A DNA stretch of 64,000 nt from Aphanomyces cochlioides (GCA_019828595.1 JAHQRK010000019.1:1426001-1490000); one strand, 5' to 3'; positions 9,768-18,877 are shown, counted from the first letter of the stretch. The notes: generated by a model from the sequence alone, not told the origin. Translations and numbers: made by a program.

Positions 9768-10664
9768 CAAGAAACCCATTTCAAGAACGTGGCTGTGAAA
9801 GCACTCGCCCGCAAGTTCAAGGTTCATCATGATTTCACTCTAGCGTATTGTCCCTGGCACAACGGAACAGTCGAGCGAATGAACCGCGACAAACTACAAG
9901 TCATGCGAGTGATGTTGCGCGAATTCCGTTTGGCCGACCATCAATGGGACTATCTACTACCGGTGGTGCAAGCGAATCTCAATCAGACGCCAGTGCCATC
10001 CCTCGCAAACAAGTCGCCTATGGAGCTCTTTACAGGATTGGAACCCACTACACCTTTGGATGTGATTGTACTAGGTCTCGATGAAGGGCTTCGTGACGTC
10101 GAGCTATCCAGCGTCGATGTCCGAAGCAGCCTCGAAGAACTGCGACTGAGTCTACAAGCGATGCACAAGCAAGTCCTCCAGAAGAACGAAACACGTGCAC
10201 AGAAAGCAACGGCTGCGACTGCAAACGCTGAAGCCTGCAATGTGTGCGAAGGAGACTATGTGCTATGGTCAAGAGTCGACGAGAATCATCATCCGAAGCT
10301 TCTCGTGACATGGCTTGGACCCTATCGAGTGACAGAAGTTGGCAAGTACTCAGTCAAAATCGAACATCAACCCACGGAGGAGCGACGTCAAGCCCATCTG
10401 TCAAGGATCAAGCCGTATGCTGAAGAAAGCTTCCAAGTCACGGAAGAAATACTCGAGCACATCTCAGAACAAGGTATTCTATTGAAGGTTAACGCTATTC
10501 TGCAGCACAAGATCGATCGAGACGCTGGCGAGTATGCCCTGCTTGTACGCTGGGAAGGCCTTGAAGACATCGAAGCCTCATGGGAGCTGCTCAGCAAGTT
10601 GATGCGCGAATGTCCTGCAGTGGTGCGAGCGTACGCGAAGACGATCAAGTCCAAGAAAAGGTGA
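9768..10664 (+). pseudogene. Ty3/gypsy integrase C-terminal part with chromodomain (truncated)
   Basis: From 9774 the frame encodes the end of an integrase core: HFKNVAVKALARKFKVHHDF, then NGTVERMNRDKLQVMR, in which Glu is the third residue of the D,D,E triad. A linker follows, then a chromodomain-like block near the C-terminus (VNAILQHKIDRDAGEYALLV, RWEGLEDIEASWE) and a Lys/Arg tail ending at 10664. The first two catalytic Asp residues and everything upstream are missing because the duplication edge falls at 9768. About 65 preceding codons are open by chance but unrelated. The same protein occurs at 17227-18261 and 54046-55271. A chromodomain at the integrase end is characteristic of chromoviruses, which target chromatin. 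Confidence 0.9.
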
Positions 10665-10743
10665 GAAGACCTTGAGGCTGCGATGGCGAAGTAGCTCATG
10701 GTTTCAACCAAGCATGTTTCCTAGCGGAGCATGGCTTGGGGGG

Positions 10744-11088
10744 TGTGATGTGTGCGGTGGCGTGGTTAAGCCATGCTCCGCCACGTCACAGGCTTGTTCT
10801 TTGAACAACCGAGTGTCTGCCGCCAGTGAATTGCAATTTGAAGCCAATTCAAGATCAAGACCAAGACTCAACGACCAAGGCTCTACCGAGAAGACTGCCT
10901 TTCGGTCGGTGAGAAGACAATCAAGAGTTCAACAAGTCAAGGAAGAGAAGATGTGATTTAGATCTTAGTCTCAGTCGGTGTTTTGTTAGCTACTGCGCAA
11001 GTCAATCAAGTGCATATTCACGGGAGGCGGCACTCCCCTATCTGTGTGTTTGAGTGACGAAACGCGGTGGTTTCAGGGAAACAGCACA
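10744..11088 (+). repeat. Gypsy-1-type 3' LTR, 345 bp
   Basis: Follows a purine-rich tract (CTTGGGGGG) 80 bp after the integrase stop. Begins TGTGATGTGTGCGG and ends CAGCACA, so the ends are TGTG...CACA. Its first 20 bp recur at the 3' edge of gypsy-1 (17128-17147) and its last 59 bp at the 5' edge (22884-22942), which fixes both ends of the LTR. Confidence 0.8.
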
Positions 11089-11103
11089 ATAACTTATCAA
11101 TTT

Positions 11104-11284
11104 CAAATCGTTTGAGCTAATTCCGAGCGCTCTCATGGACGCATGTGCCTCGAGTATGGGTGTTGAGCGCTCTGGTGACATTGGCACTTATTGCAAGAGT
11201 GAAATCTTTCTTCACAACGGTTCCAACGATCTGTGGAGTCACCCATTTTGGCAGCGATGGACAAGAGTATGGGGAGATTTGTCG
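11104..11284 (-). pseudogene. C-terminal remnant of the membrane-protein family
   Basis: The minus strand encodes LPILLS..., then KWVTPQIVGTVVKKDF and THTRGTCVH, the C-terminal block of the family (compare LPKWASPAIFGYVTKNKF and GTCVN in the intact copy). The final Asn-stop is changed, so reading continues a few residues. Upstream coding is replaced at 11285 by a repeated sequence. Confidence 0.75.
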
Positions 11285-11435
11285 GCCAATACAGATTCTA
11301 GTGTCGACTAAAGACTAAATTGCTCGTGAGCAATGTGAACCTGTAGCACTTGAATGCGCAAAGGATCACACCAGTCGTTTTTCTCTGGGAGTAAAAATAG
11401 CCAGGGGACACTCCAACGTCACTCCCTCGGCCAAA
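11285..11435. repeat. About 150-bp dispersed repeat (copy 1 of 3)
   Basis: The block from CCAATACAG to CCCTCGGCCAAA recurs in direct orientation at 40057-40208 with few changes, and inverted in the right arm at 53275-53425. Here it is the 3' flank of the 168-aa gene. At 40 kb it lies directly 5' of a membrane-protein copy. It is probably a mobile or recombination-prone segment; its ends show no clear inverted repeat. Confidence 0.65.
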
Positions 11436-11448
11436 GTACAAAGAGTAT

Positions 11449-11955
11449 TCAGACAACCTTTCTGTAAATCCACTTGGAGGGCAGGGAGTGCATTCCCTCG
11501 CCACTCGGTTGCACGAAGGCGAGTCCTTGTTGCAGTTGACCTTGCTTGTTGTACAGTCGGATGCATTTCCACCCTTCAGAGGACATACTGTAGAAAAGAC
11601 ATTGTCCAGGAATTTCTGTGCAAAGCTGCAGCGATATTTCGGTCTTCATTTCATGCCCAGCGGGCAAAAAGCTTGATTTCAGCATGTACGTCGGGGCATC
11701 ACAACTAAATTCTAATGGAAACTCTGCATTGCGACCATATCGTGGGCCATGCTTCACCCACTTGACCATTGCATACAATGGAGGAATAGGATATGATAGT
11801 TCGGGGACCGAGTCATGCTTAACGAGCGAGTCGACAAGGAGTGGGGATTCAAGTGTCAATCGTAGTGTCTGGCCGGTTGGATTGGTGTACTGGCGGCCGT
11901 ATGTCACGGCCGCCTTCGATTTGGATGCAAAACAAGGAACTCTCGTGTCGCCCAT
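11449..11955 (-). CDS. 168-aa hypothetical protein (left arm)
   Basis: Intact minus-strand frame from an ATG at 11955 to a stop at 11449, with an identical translation in the right arm. I do not recognise the family. The product has no clear signal peptide or membrane segment; it opens MGDTRVPCFASKSKAAVTYG, has a hydrophobic middle (LTLESPLLVDSLV) and three Cys in its second half. The pattern of alternating short hydrophobic stretches suggests a small globular beta-rich protein, but that is a guess. It is divergent from the PAN-like gene with only 62 bp between start codons, implying a shared promoter. Survival of an open frame in both copies argues that it is a real gene. Confidence 0.6.
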   Translation of the reverse strand: MGDTRVPCFASKSKAAVTYGRQYTNPTGQTLRLTLESPLLVDSLVKHDSVPELSYPIPPLYAMVKWVKHGPRYGRNAEFPLEFSCDAPTYMLKSSFLPAGHEMKTEISLQLCTEIPGQCLFYSMSSEGWKCIRLYNKQGQLQQGLAFVQPSGEGMHSLPSKWIYRKVV

Positions 11956-12017
11956 CTGTTACAATTGACATTGGCCAGAGCAATTTGTACTCATTTCATA
12001 TTTCCTAGGGAAACGGT
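11956..12017. promoter_or_regulatory. 62-bp bidirectional promoter with oomycete-like Inr
   Basis: The gap separates the start codons of two divergent genes. On the plus strand CTCATTTCATATTT (11990-12003) closely resembles the oomycete Inr/FPR core promoter (GCTCATTYYNCAWTTT) and lies 14 bp from the PAN-like ATG. No TATA box is obvious. The minus-strand initiator was not identified. The region is unchanged in the right arm. Confidence 0.55.
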
Positions 12018-12404
12018 ATGATGAAGCTCATTCTCCTGGCTGCGATCGCCGCGACGTCCGTCAATGCTCGCTCGCACACTTACGAGTGCGTCCAAGGCAA
12101 AGACTTTACAAAACTTGGTGATCTCTTCAATGCCGCAGGCAAGAGCGAGAAGGACTGCACCAAGCTCTGCTCGTCCTATCCTGAATGCAACGTCGTGGCT
12201 CTCAGAGCGGGAAAGTGTTACTTGAAGAGGATCTCGCAAGATGCAGTCAAGGATTCGACCTTCGTCAACAATGCTGACGTGATCACTTGCGCCCGCAAGC
12301 CTCAGCAGTCTTCGGTTGCGGCAGTCGAGCCTGCTTTCGTGGGTAATGGAGCAGCCCAGCCAATGCTTCAGCAAAACGCCAAGCATTTGAGAAAGCAATA
12401 CTAA
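12018..12404 (+). CDS. 128-aa secreted PAN/Apple-like protein (left arm)
   Basis: Residues 1-17 (MMKLILLAAIAATSVNA) form a typical signal peptide. The mature part begins RSHTYECVQGKDF and has the Cys spacing of a PAN/Apple-type fold: CVQ, then DCTKLCSSYPECN, CYLK and a final TCARK, giving six Cys that could form three disulfides. A short Gln/Ala-rich tail follows (ending KHLRKQY). PAN/Apple domains bind proteins or carbohydrates, and oomycetes secrete many of them, often with cellulose-binding modules, which this one lacks. The start is supported by the signal peptide and the Inr 14 bp upstream. It is head-to-head with the 168-aa gene. An extracellular or cell-wall role is inference. Confidence 0.8.
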   Translation: MMKLILLAAIAATSVNARSHTYECVQGKDFTKLGDLFNAAGKSEKDCTKLCSSYPECNVVALRAGKCYLKRISQDAVKDSTFVNNADVITCARKPQQSSVAAVEPAFVGNGAAQPMLQQNAKHLRKQY

Positions 12405-12482
12405 CGATGATGTCCTTGCTCAAGAGCGCAAAGTCTATTGAAATGAATTCTATTAACCTTCAGCCATGTCGTGCCTTAAGCT

Positions 12483-13114
12483 GTGGATTTCACGATCGTG
12501 AATTGGACATGTCAGTATCAAAATCTCATGAAGATTGGATTCAACATCTCTGGCGTCCATCACCCCAGTGGTGCCTACGCCCCTGATGGCGTTGAAACAG
12601 TCATCAGCGCCATGGCAGGAACAAGTTTACTTATTGTGGCAGCGTCTGTTGTCCTTGGAATTCTCCCCTTTCGATCTGCCTCCGCAAGCGCAACCATGGA
12701 ACACTCTTCATGAACCTCGACTGGACACGAACAAACAGCTTTTTGAACCAATGCGGCATGCCAAATTGGATCACAAGTTTAGGCCTGGACGAGCAAAAGA
12801 TGATCAAAATTGGCAACAAGTTGTTTTGCAAGCCCAGCACCCAAGTCACGTTGGGATGCGCTAGCATTGTTCAACCTGAGAGTGGGAAAGACACAACGAA
12901 GTCGAGCGCTACAATGTCTCCGGAGAATGAAACGACGACTATCATCAGTGTCTATTGCTTGCTTCCGATTCTGCTCTCAATGCACAATTGGTTGCCGACA
13001 TGGGCGACTCCGACTGTATTTGGCACCGTCACGAAGAACATGTTCACCCCGAGAGTCGACGCCATAGTTAGTCGCGAGAAGTACATCCACACCCGAGGTA
13101 CATGTGTCAACTAG
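12483..13114 (+). pseudogene. C-terminal half of the membrane-protein family (left arm)
   Basis: Two overlapping frames (to 12713 and from 12710) together match about residues 440-644 of the intact family member. The first has GFNISGVHHPSGAYAPDGVE and a hydrophobic segment; the second has LDWTRTNSFLNQCGMPNWIT, then IGNKLFCKPSTQVTLG, a hydrophobic helix (TTIISVYCLLPILLSMHNWL) and the terminal RGTCVN. The N-terminal two thirds is absent and a frameshift sits at 12700-12715, where the intact gene has HGTFLLNIEW. It lies upstream of the intact gene in the same direction, so it looks like a tandem duplicate that lost its front. Confidence 0.85.
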
Positions 13115-13545
13115 AACTATCTCAATGTACGCCCAAGAGCGAAAGAACGACGTGAGCCAAGAGTCGAGAGACTGTCGTGGTATGAAACTCCCTGATTATC
13201 AAACAAGTTCCAAGATAGTTTTCATTGCAAAACCCACGCCAGCGTGCATCGTGTGGGAAAATTTTAGCCTGGACTTCCGATTACCGTGCACACCGTTGGG
13301 TGAAGACGTCTCCAAGGAATAAGAGACGCCCAAGATCTCTCCCTTCAGCGATATTTCCTCTCCACGAAGTAATAAACTATGGCTGAGCAAGTTTCTATTT
13401 AAAGATGACTCCTATTGACATCTATCATTAGCTACAAGCGCAGTCGTCTCCGAGAAATACGTGCCACCCAATATCCAACGCAACGCCAATTTCTATTTTA
13501 AGATGGTTCTTATCAACATCTATCATTAGAGCTGGTGCGATAGCA
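13115..13545. other. Intergenic stretch with a 40-bp direct repeat
   Basis: No coding sequence recognised. Two copies of a block containing TTTCTATTTTAAGATG and ending ACATCTATCATTAG lie at about 13391-13431 and 13491-13530, 100 bp apart. The second ends 16 bp before the core promoter, so the repeats could be upstream regulatory sites of the 644-aa gene or a footprint of a small insertion. Confidence 0.5.
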
Positions 13546-13560
13546 GCTCATTTTCATTTT
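13546..13560 (+). promoter_or_regulatory. Oomycete Inr/FPR-like core promoter of the 644-aa gene
   Basis: GCTCATTTTCATTTT agrees with the oomycete consensus GCTCATTYYNCAWTTT apart from one missing base. It lies 6 bp before the ATG at 13567. In oomycetes transcription starts within the CATT of this element, giving a very short 5' leader here. It is the best organism marker in the window and supports the chosen start. Confidence 0.7.
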
Positions 13561-13566
13561 AGCCCA

Positions 13567-15501
13567 ATGTCGAGCCTTTTCTCGTTCCGAAAGTCAATCT
13601 ATCACACGGGTGCGACTCAAAGGAGTGAAATCTCGCGCTCAGTTTCGGTATCTTCACCTCGACCACGTCGTACCAGAGCTGCTGTGCGGATATTCATCAA
13701 CTTGCTCACCCTCAACTCTATAGTTGCTTCCCTACTGACTGTGCTTGCCTTGGCAAACATGGGCATGTTCCATCGACGAGGGATCCTCAACGACCTGAAT
13801 TACGACATCAACTTGATGCATGGATATGGATCCACTTGTTTGATGGACTCGCATGGCTTTATCAATGGAACTTGTTCGGCCAAGGAAGTCGCTATTGCTC
13901 CCGATCCAGCCTGGACTGCCATTGGAAAGCGGCTAGCTCAACAATGGCTAGCAGAGACATCGTCCCCGTATTTCGTCACCACTTGCATCAAAAGTCCCAA
14001 GGAAAACTCAGGCTGGGTCGCTCTGGTCTTTCTAGCTGGCTACAACACGTTTCCTCTCTGTCAACCACCCAGTGGACCTCAAGAAATCGCCGGCATGGCA
14101 ATGAGTGAAACCGCAATTCGGGATGAATATCCCAATGGAGCGTACACGCTAACGGTGTTTGCAGACAAGACCATGAATGAATCCGCGGTTTATGTGAATT
14201 CGGATGGTTCGACTGATCTCGTGGTTGCCAATTTTAATCGCTCATTGATTTCGACTGATGGCGTTGTCAAGGTCGATACCAGTGGCATCACGAGAGCCAA
14301 GTACTCCAACCCTCTTGGCGATCGCTACAGAATCACTTGGTACGCCTACGCGACTGTGTTGGATATCACAAGTCGCATTGACAGCTCCATCAAATGGTGG
14401 AACATCGGTCGAAAGTCCAAAAAGATTGTTACGATGACTTGGGATCGAGGGCATGATATTGCCAACGGCGTTGAACCTTTGACAATTCAACTGGTGCTCG
14501 TCATACTGGCCAACTTGTCCATCATCAGCGACTTTCATCTGACGTACAAGGGACTCAAAGGCTTCTTGGCTGGAAAGCCCGTGATGACGTATGATTTGGG
14601 CTCTGGGCTAGAAAGACGACGGCTCCCGACACTTCTGACAGTCTTTGGGTACTTGCCGGCAATTTTGTACCCTGATGTCGCTCGTATATACTTTGAGACG
14701 CCCGAGGGCGGCACGTTTTGGCTCATGTCGTCCACGCTCATCGGCGCTTTCTTCGTTTGCACGCTCTTCATGAGCGTTGGAGTTGTCCAGAGTATTCCCT
14801 GTCCATCCAAGCACCTCGTGTCCTTCTCGTCCGTTCTTTTTTCCAACATGGTGATGCCAATAATCATCAACTTTTGGATGAGCCAGTATGCAATCGTCGC
14901 TGATACAATCGATTCCTTCCCTTTTGAGCTCGCGTTCAATATCTCTGGTGTGTTGCGACCAAGTGGTGCCTACTCCAACGTTGGCGTTGTGCCTGTCATT
15001 ACAATCATGGCTCCCCCAAGTGCAGCCATTGTCCTCTTCTGCCTCCTTGTTTCCATTCTCTTCTCTGGCATCCATCGCAAAATCAAGCATGGAACATTCT
15101 TGCTAAATATCGAGTGGACAAGCACAAATAGCTTCTTGGATCAGTGTGGAATGCCTCGATGGATCACTGGACTACCGTTGGATCAACACAACATGGTCAA
15201 GATTGGCAACAAGATGTTTTGCAAGCCAAGTTTGCAAACAATTCTTGGTTATGCAAGTGTGAGGCCAATTTCAGCAGTCCAAGAGGTCAAGGCAGGGACG
15301 AATTCTGACAATGAAGCGACTACGATTCTTATTTCTGTCTACGCATTGATTCCAGTGTTGTTGTCGCTGCATCGATGGCTTCCAAAGTGGGCTTCTCCTG
15401 CCATATTTGGATATGTGACAAAGAACAAGTTCGTTGCTGGCAACGACAATCGACTAAGCTTGGAAAGATTCGAAAACTTCAAAGGAACCTGTGTCAACTA
15501 G
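13567..15501 (+). CDS. 644-aa multi-pass membrane protein, intact (left arm)
   Basis: Intact intronless frame. The Arg/Ser-rich N-terminus (1-41) is followed by hydrophobic segments at about 42-66, 305-325, 353-370, 384-408, 422-440, 475-500 and 585-602, so roughly seven membrane passes. The large loop 67-304 has several Cys (STCLMDSHGFINGTC, FVTTCIKSPKE, FPLCQPP) and N-glycosylation sequons (NGTC, NES, NRS), suggesting it is extracellular. Family landmarks near the end are NISGVLRPSGAYS, HGTFLLNIEWTSTNSF, CGMPRWITGLPLDQHN, IGNKMFCKP and the terminal GTCVN. I do not recognise a characterised family; it looks lineage-specific and multicopy. The product differs from the right-arm copy at two residues (Val/Thr in the FSSxLFSNM motif; Thr/Lys in the FGYVxKNKF motif). 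Function unknown; a surface receptor or transporter-like role is only a guess. Confidence 0.85.
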   Translation: MSSLFSFRKSIYHTGATQRSEISRSVSVSSPRPRRTRAAVRIFINLLTLNSIVASLLTVLALANMGMFHRRGILNDLNYDINLMHGYGSTCLMDSHGFINGTCSAKEVAIAPDPAWTAIGKRLAQQWLAETSSPYFVTTCIKSPKENSGWVALVFLAGYNTFPLCQPPSGPQEIAGMAMSETAIRDEYPNGAYTLTVFADKTMNESAVYVNSDGSTDLVVANFNRSLISTDGVVKVDTSGITRAKYSNPLGDRYRITWYAYATVLDITSRIDSSIKWWNIGRKSKKIVTMTWDRGHDIANGVEPLTIQLVLVILANLSIISDFHLTYKGLKGFLAGKPVMTYDLGSGLERRRLPTLLTVFGYLPAILYPDVARIYFETPEGGTFWLMSSTLIGAFFVCTLFMSVGVVQSIPCPSKHLVSFSSVLFSNMVMPIIINFWMSQYAIVADTIDSFPFELAFNISGVLRPSGAYSNVGVVPVITIMAPPSAAIVLFCLLVSILFSGIHRKIKHGTFLLNIEWTSTNSFLDQCGMPRWITGLPLDQHNMVKIGNKMFCKPSLQTILGYASVRPISAVQEVKAGTNSDNEATTILISVYALIPVLLSLHRWLPKWASPAIFGYVTKNKFVAGNDNRLSLERFENFKGTCVN

Positions 15502-15652
15502 ATGTTCATGGGCTATTGAGTTGCTGGGATGCACCAAAATCACACCGCAACGAAGGCTAACTGCAAGCCAAGCCATGGTCCATCACGTAGCTGAAGAAGT
15601 GCATGTGAGATGCCTAGATTGGACTAGCATTGCATGATTAAATATATTTTAT

Positions 15653-15850
15653 TTGCACTCCGAGCACTGTAGCTATGGCTCAATCTATGCAAGCAGTAAT
15701 TTTTGCTGCCTTTTTCTATTGTCCATGCACCACTGGTTCCCAAGATGGGCAACTAAGACTGTTGCGGCACAGCGGAAGAAGCGCCTTTCCTTCTGGTTGA
15801 ACACATCCGTGGATCCCGAACACTGTGGCGATAATGAATGTTCTTGTTAA
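15653..15850 (+). pseudogene. Degenerate C-terminal remnant of the membrane-protein family
   Basis: The plus strand keeps LFLLSMHHWFPRWATKTV, matching the last membrane helix and LPKWASP motif of the family, then diverges. Only about 30 residues are recognisable. It lies 150 bp downstream of the intact gene, in the same direction. Confidence 0.65.
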
Positions 15851-16083
15851 ACTACAGGCTTCTAGACTCCAGAAGACATTAAAAATCGCGCCAATGCGTA
15901 TGACTTTGAGAAAAGAGGGAGAGCGTGTACTGCAGCAAGTGACTTGGGATGTCTAGTCGATAGGACAAGGCAATGTTACTTTGAAGAAACCCCCACGATG
16001 TTCTGCTTGTCAGAGCAGACAAGAAATTATCATGGCAATTTATTGGAGATATTCAAGACTTAACTCAAGCTTGAGAGCGGTGA

Positions 16084-17127
16084 CTAGTTGACGGAAGTGC
16101 CTTGATTGTGCACGTATTGCTCACAACTGACGTGAGTACTCGATCCAGGAGTAAATGTGTTCCTATTTACAGTGCCGAACTCAGTTGGAGCTGCCCATTT
16201 TGGTATATAGCGGTGCATTGATTGTTTGATTGATGAAAGAATTAATAATTTCATTTTCGTCCAATAGTCTCTTTTTATCGAATTGTTGATGTGAAGACCA
16301 ACTTGATTGATTGCATGGTGATGTTTAGATGCTGCAGAATACCGACAAGCAGCGATAGTCTGCTTTGTCCATGGACTTGAAGCTTGTTCACAATCTCCTG
16401 ACACAGCTTTTCCATAAGAGACCTGACCCCGATGCGCTTGGTTATCAATGGAAGCCGTTCATCAATCTCTCCCACCAATCACTGTTGCGATTTTGTTGAC
16501 GGCCCAACGTTTGATTGATGGAACAAAAAATACCTAGTTTCGACCAATAGAATTGATTTATTTAATTTTGCCATCAGTCAAGTGCTTTCATCAAGCATAA
16601 TTGAACACCACTATTGACAAGAGTCATTCTTTCTTCCTCAATTGACCCTGACTGTGACGCATTGTCATGAGTATTGGCTAATGTGATTGTAGCATATCCA
16701 AGAGTGGCTTGGGTGCTCGGCTTACAAAATAACTTATTGCCATTTTTGATCATGTTCTCTTTGTCCAAGGGTAAGCCTGTGATCCAATTTGGCATGCCAC
16801 AGTGTGTCACTGTCAAGAACATATTCGACTCTGTCCACTCGAGATTGACGAGGTAAGTTCCATGTTTGACTTTATGCTGGTAGCTTGGTACGAAAATTGC
16901 GGCAATGATGGAAGCTATCGTGATAATTATGCTGGCTGGGGCCATCGTTGTGAAAACTTCCTCAACTCCGTCGATGGAATACGCTCCACTGGGACGAAGG
17001 ACACCCGAGACATTAAATCCTAAAAGGAAAGACGCATGCTCGTACTTGTCCATGAGGTTGGAGTATTGAATCATCCAGACAACCATGACAGTGAAAAGTA
17101 TCCCATAAGCCATGATTCTCGACGAGA
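16084..17127 (-). pseudogene. Membrane-protein family copy, C-terminal half, cut by gypsy-1
   Basis: On the minus strand, from 17127, the frame reads AFSSRIMAYGILFTVMVVWM, then FNVSGVLRPSGAYSIDGVEE, NLEWTESNMFLTVTHCGMPN, WITGLPLDKENMIKNGNKLF and CKPSTQATLGYATITLA. It loses register at 16574; a final block at 16230-16084 has YIPKWAAPTEFGTVNRN and NQGTSVN. Between them, 16240-16570, lies unrelated AT-rich sequence, possibly a small insertion. The N-terminal part of what appears to be the same gene lies beyond gypsy-1 at 22943-23226, but about 330 residues from the middle are missing. Confidence 0.8.
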
Positions 17128-17147
17128 ACGCCACCGCACACATCACA
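17128..17147 (-). repeat. gypsy-1 3' LTR stub, 20 bp
   Basis: On the minus strand, TGTGATGTGTGCGGTGGCGT follows the same purine tract as at 10744, then stops and passes directly into membrane-protein sequence. Confidence 0.75.
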
Positions 17148-17226
17148 CCCCCCAAGCCATGCTCCGCTAGGAAACATGCTTGGTTGAAACCATGAGCTAC
17201 TTCGCCATCGCAGCCTCAAGGTCTTC

Positions 17227-18261
17227 TCACCTTTTCTTGGACTTGATCGTCTTCGCGTACGCTCGCACCACTGCAGGACATTCGCGCATCAACTTGCTGA
17301 GCAGCTCCCATGAGGCTTCGATGTCTTCAAGGCCTTCCCAGCGTACAAGCAGGGCATACTCGCCAGCGTCTCGATCGATCTTGTGCTGCAGAATAGCGTT
17401 AACCTTCAATAGAATACCTTGTTCTGAGATGTGCTCGAGTATTTCTTCCGTGACTTGGAAGCTTTCTTCAGCATACGGCTTGATCCTTGACAGATGGGCT
17501 TGACGTCGCTCCTCCGTGGGTAGATGTTCGATTTTGACTGAGTACTTGCCTACTTCTGTCACTCGATAGGGTCCAAGCCATGTCACGAGAAGCTTCGGAT
17601 GATGATTCTCGTCGACTCTTGACCATAGCACATAGTCTCCTTCGCACACATTGCAGGCTTCAGCGTTTGCAGTCGCAGCCGTTGCTTTCTGTGCACGTGT
17701 TTCGTTCTTCTGGAGGACTTGCTTGTGCATCGCTTGTAGACTCAGTCGCAGTTCTTCGAGGCTGCTTCGGACATCGACGCTGGATAGCTCGACGTCACGA
17801 AGCCCTTCATCGAGACCTAGTACAATCACATCCAAAGGTGTAGTGGGTTCCAATCCTGTAAAGAGCTCCATAGGCGACTTGTTTGCGAGGGATGGCACTG
17901 GCGTCTGATTGAGATTCGCTTGCACCACCGGTAGTAGATAGTCCCATTGATGGTCGGCCAAACGGAATTCGCGCAACATCACTCGCATGACTTGTAGTTT
18001 GTTGCGGTTCATTCGCTCGACTGTTCCGTTGCGCCAGGGACAATACGCTAGAGTGAAATCATGATGAACCTTGAACTTGTGGGCCAGTGCTTTCACAGCC
18101 ATGTTCTTGAAATGGGTTCCTTGATCGCTGATCCACACCCTTGGCATTCCGAATCGCTTCGCCCAGTTCACAATCGCATCAACGCACACCTGACTTGTAG
18201 GCGCATCGCATGCAACGAGTTCGCAAAAGTGTGTCAAGTACCAACACGTACTTCGCTCCAC
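17227..18261 (-). pseudogene. gypsy-1 integrase core and chromodomain
   Basis: The frame starts in the core (THFCELVACDAPTSQVCVDA), then MPRVWISDQGTHFKNMAVK with the second catalytic Asp, and NGTVERMNRNKLQVMRVML with the catalytic Glu. Linker and chromodomain follow, as in the arm copies. Upstream, around 18240, the right-arm version reads VLVLKDDLTHFC while this copy has lost about 11 bases and shifts frame, separating the first catalytic Asp (HFDYL region) from the rest. Integrase joins the DNA copy to the host chromosome; the chromodomain is thought to guide it to histone marks. This copy is not functional as read. Confidence 0.88.
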
Positions 18262-18361
18262 CTAGAGAGTTTCCCATAAAGAGGGAATCAAAATGTAGTC
18301 CTTCGTTTCTTCGCTTCGTGCCAAATCGGTGCAAACGGTCTGTGCACCACTCTCCCCCCTT

Positions 18362-18877
18362 TCACATGAGGACATAGAAGGCATCAAGCGATAAACTTTC
18401 CAGCCAGGTCTTGCAGCCGCTCGATCCAAAATAATAGCTTGAGATGGTTGACCAGCACGGCTTGTCCACGAAGACCCATGCTTCCGCAGTGTGCCACAAC
18501 CAAATGCGTTGAATCAATTCTTCGGCCGCTGCTGGGATCCAAATTCGGCCCTCGACAACCCATGGTTGGTCGTCAGAGGTCCGTAGCGCACGCGTCGGTC
18601 TTGCAGCTGCATGTAGCGCTTGAGCTTGGATAATGTCTTCAATACATGGCCAAACAAACTTTTCGTCGTCGAGCGGTCGCAAAACATTTCGCTTCGGCGC
18701 TGGTCTTGGACTCTTGTTCTTCCGTTTCTTCGTCCATCTAGCCGCCATGACCTTCTGGGTCGCCTTGCCTATAGCCGGCTGACCCCATCGACTCATCATG
18801 TCTGCCCATAAGTTGTGGATGCCGTCGATGTTCTCGATTGTATAACGATAGCCGCCAATGATTCCAGCCCAAAGCAT
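18362..18877 (-). pseudogene. gypsy-1 RNase H end and integrase N-terminal region
   Basis: In the same frame as the RT segment but after a single TGA (18902-18904), this piece encodes the end of RNase H and the linker: GYRYTIENIDGIHNLWADMM (the position of the 'NxxADxLSR' motif), a basic segment (KKRKNKSPRPAPKRN), then the start of the integrase zinc-binding region (IQRIWLWHTAEAW). The expected HHCC finger is poorly preserved. The right-arm copy of this region was largely lost when gypsy-3 inserted. Confidence 0.75.

Larger units (their letters stand above)
9768..15973 (+). repeat. Left arm of a 6.2-kb inverted duplication
   Basis: Positions x in this arm pair with about 64710 minus x in the right arm (48738-54942), nearly ungapped; a 1-bp offset appears beyond 15501. 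All genes match in mirror order and almost every codon is identical. The 644-aa products differ at two residues, and the PAN-like and 168-aa products are identical. The outer edge (9768) lies inside a gypsy integrase and the inner edge (15973) lies in non-coding DNA. Across each edge the similarity stops at once. Confidence 0.95.

Noticed and set aside
11449..11955. 168-aa protein as part of the membrane-protein family
   Set aside because: No hydrophobic membrane segments and none of the family landmarks; only the shared neighbourhood links them.
14535..15090. Long minus-strand open frames (up to 160 codons) opposite the 644-aa gene, also in the right arm
   Set aside because: They mirror the coding frame, have no family resemblance, and are explained by the codon usage of the sense gene.
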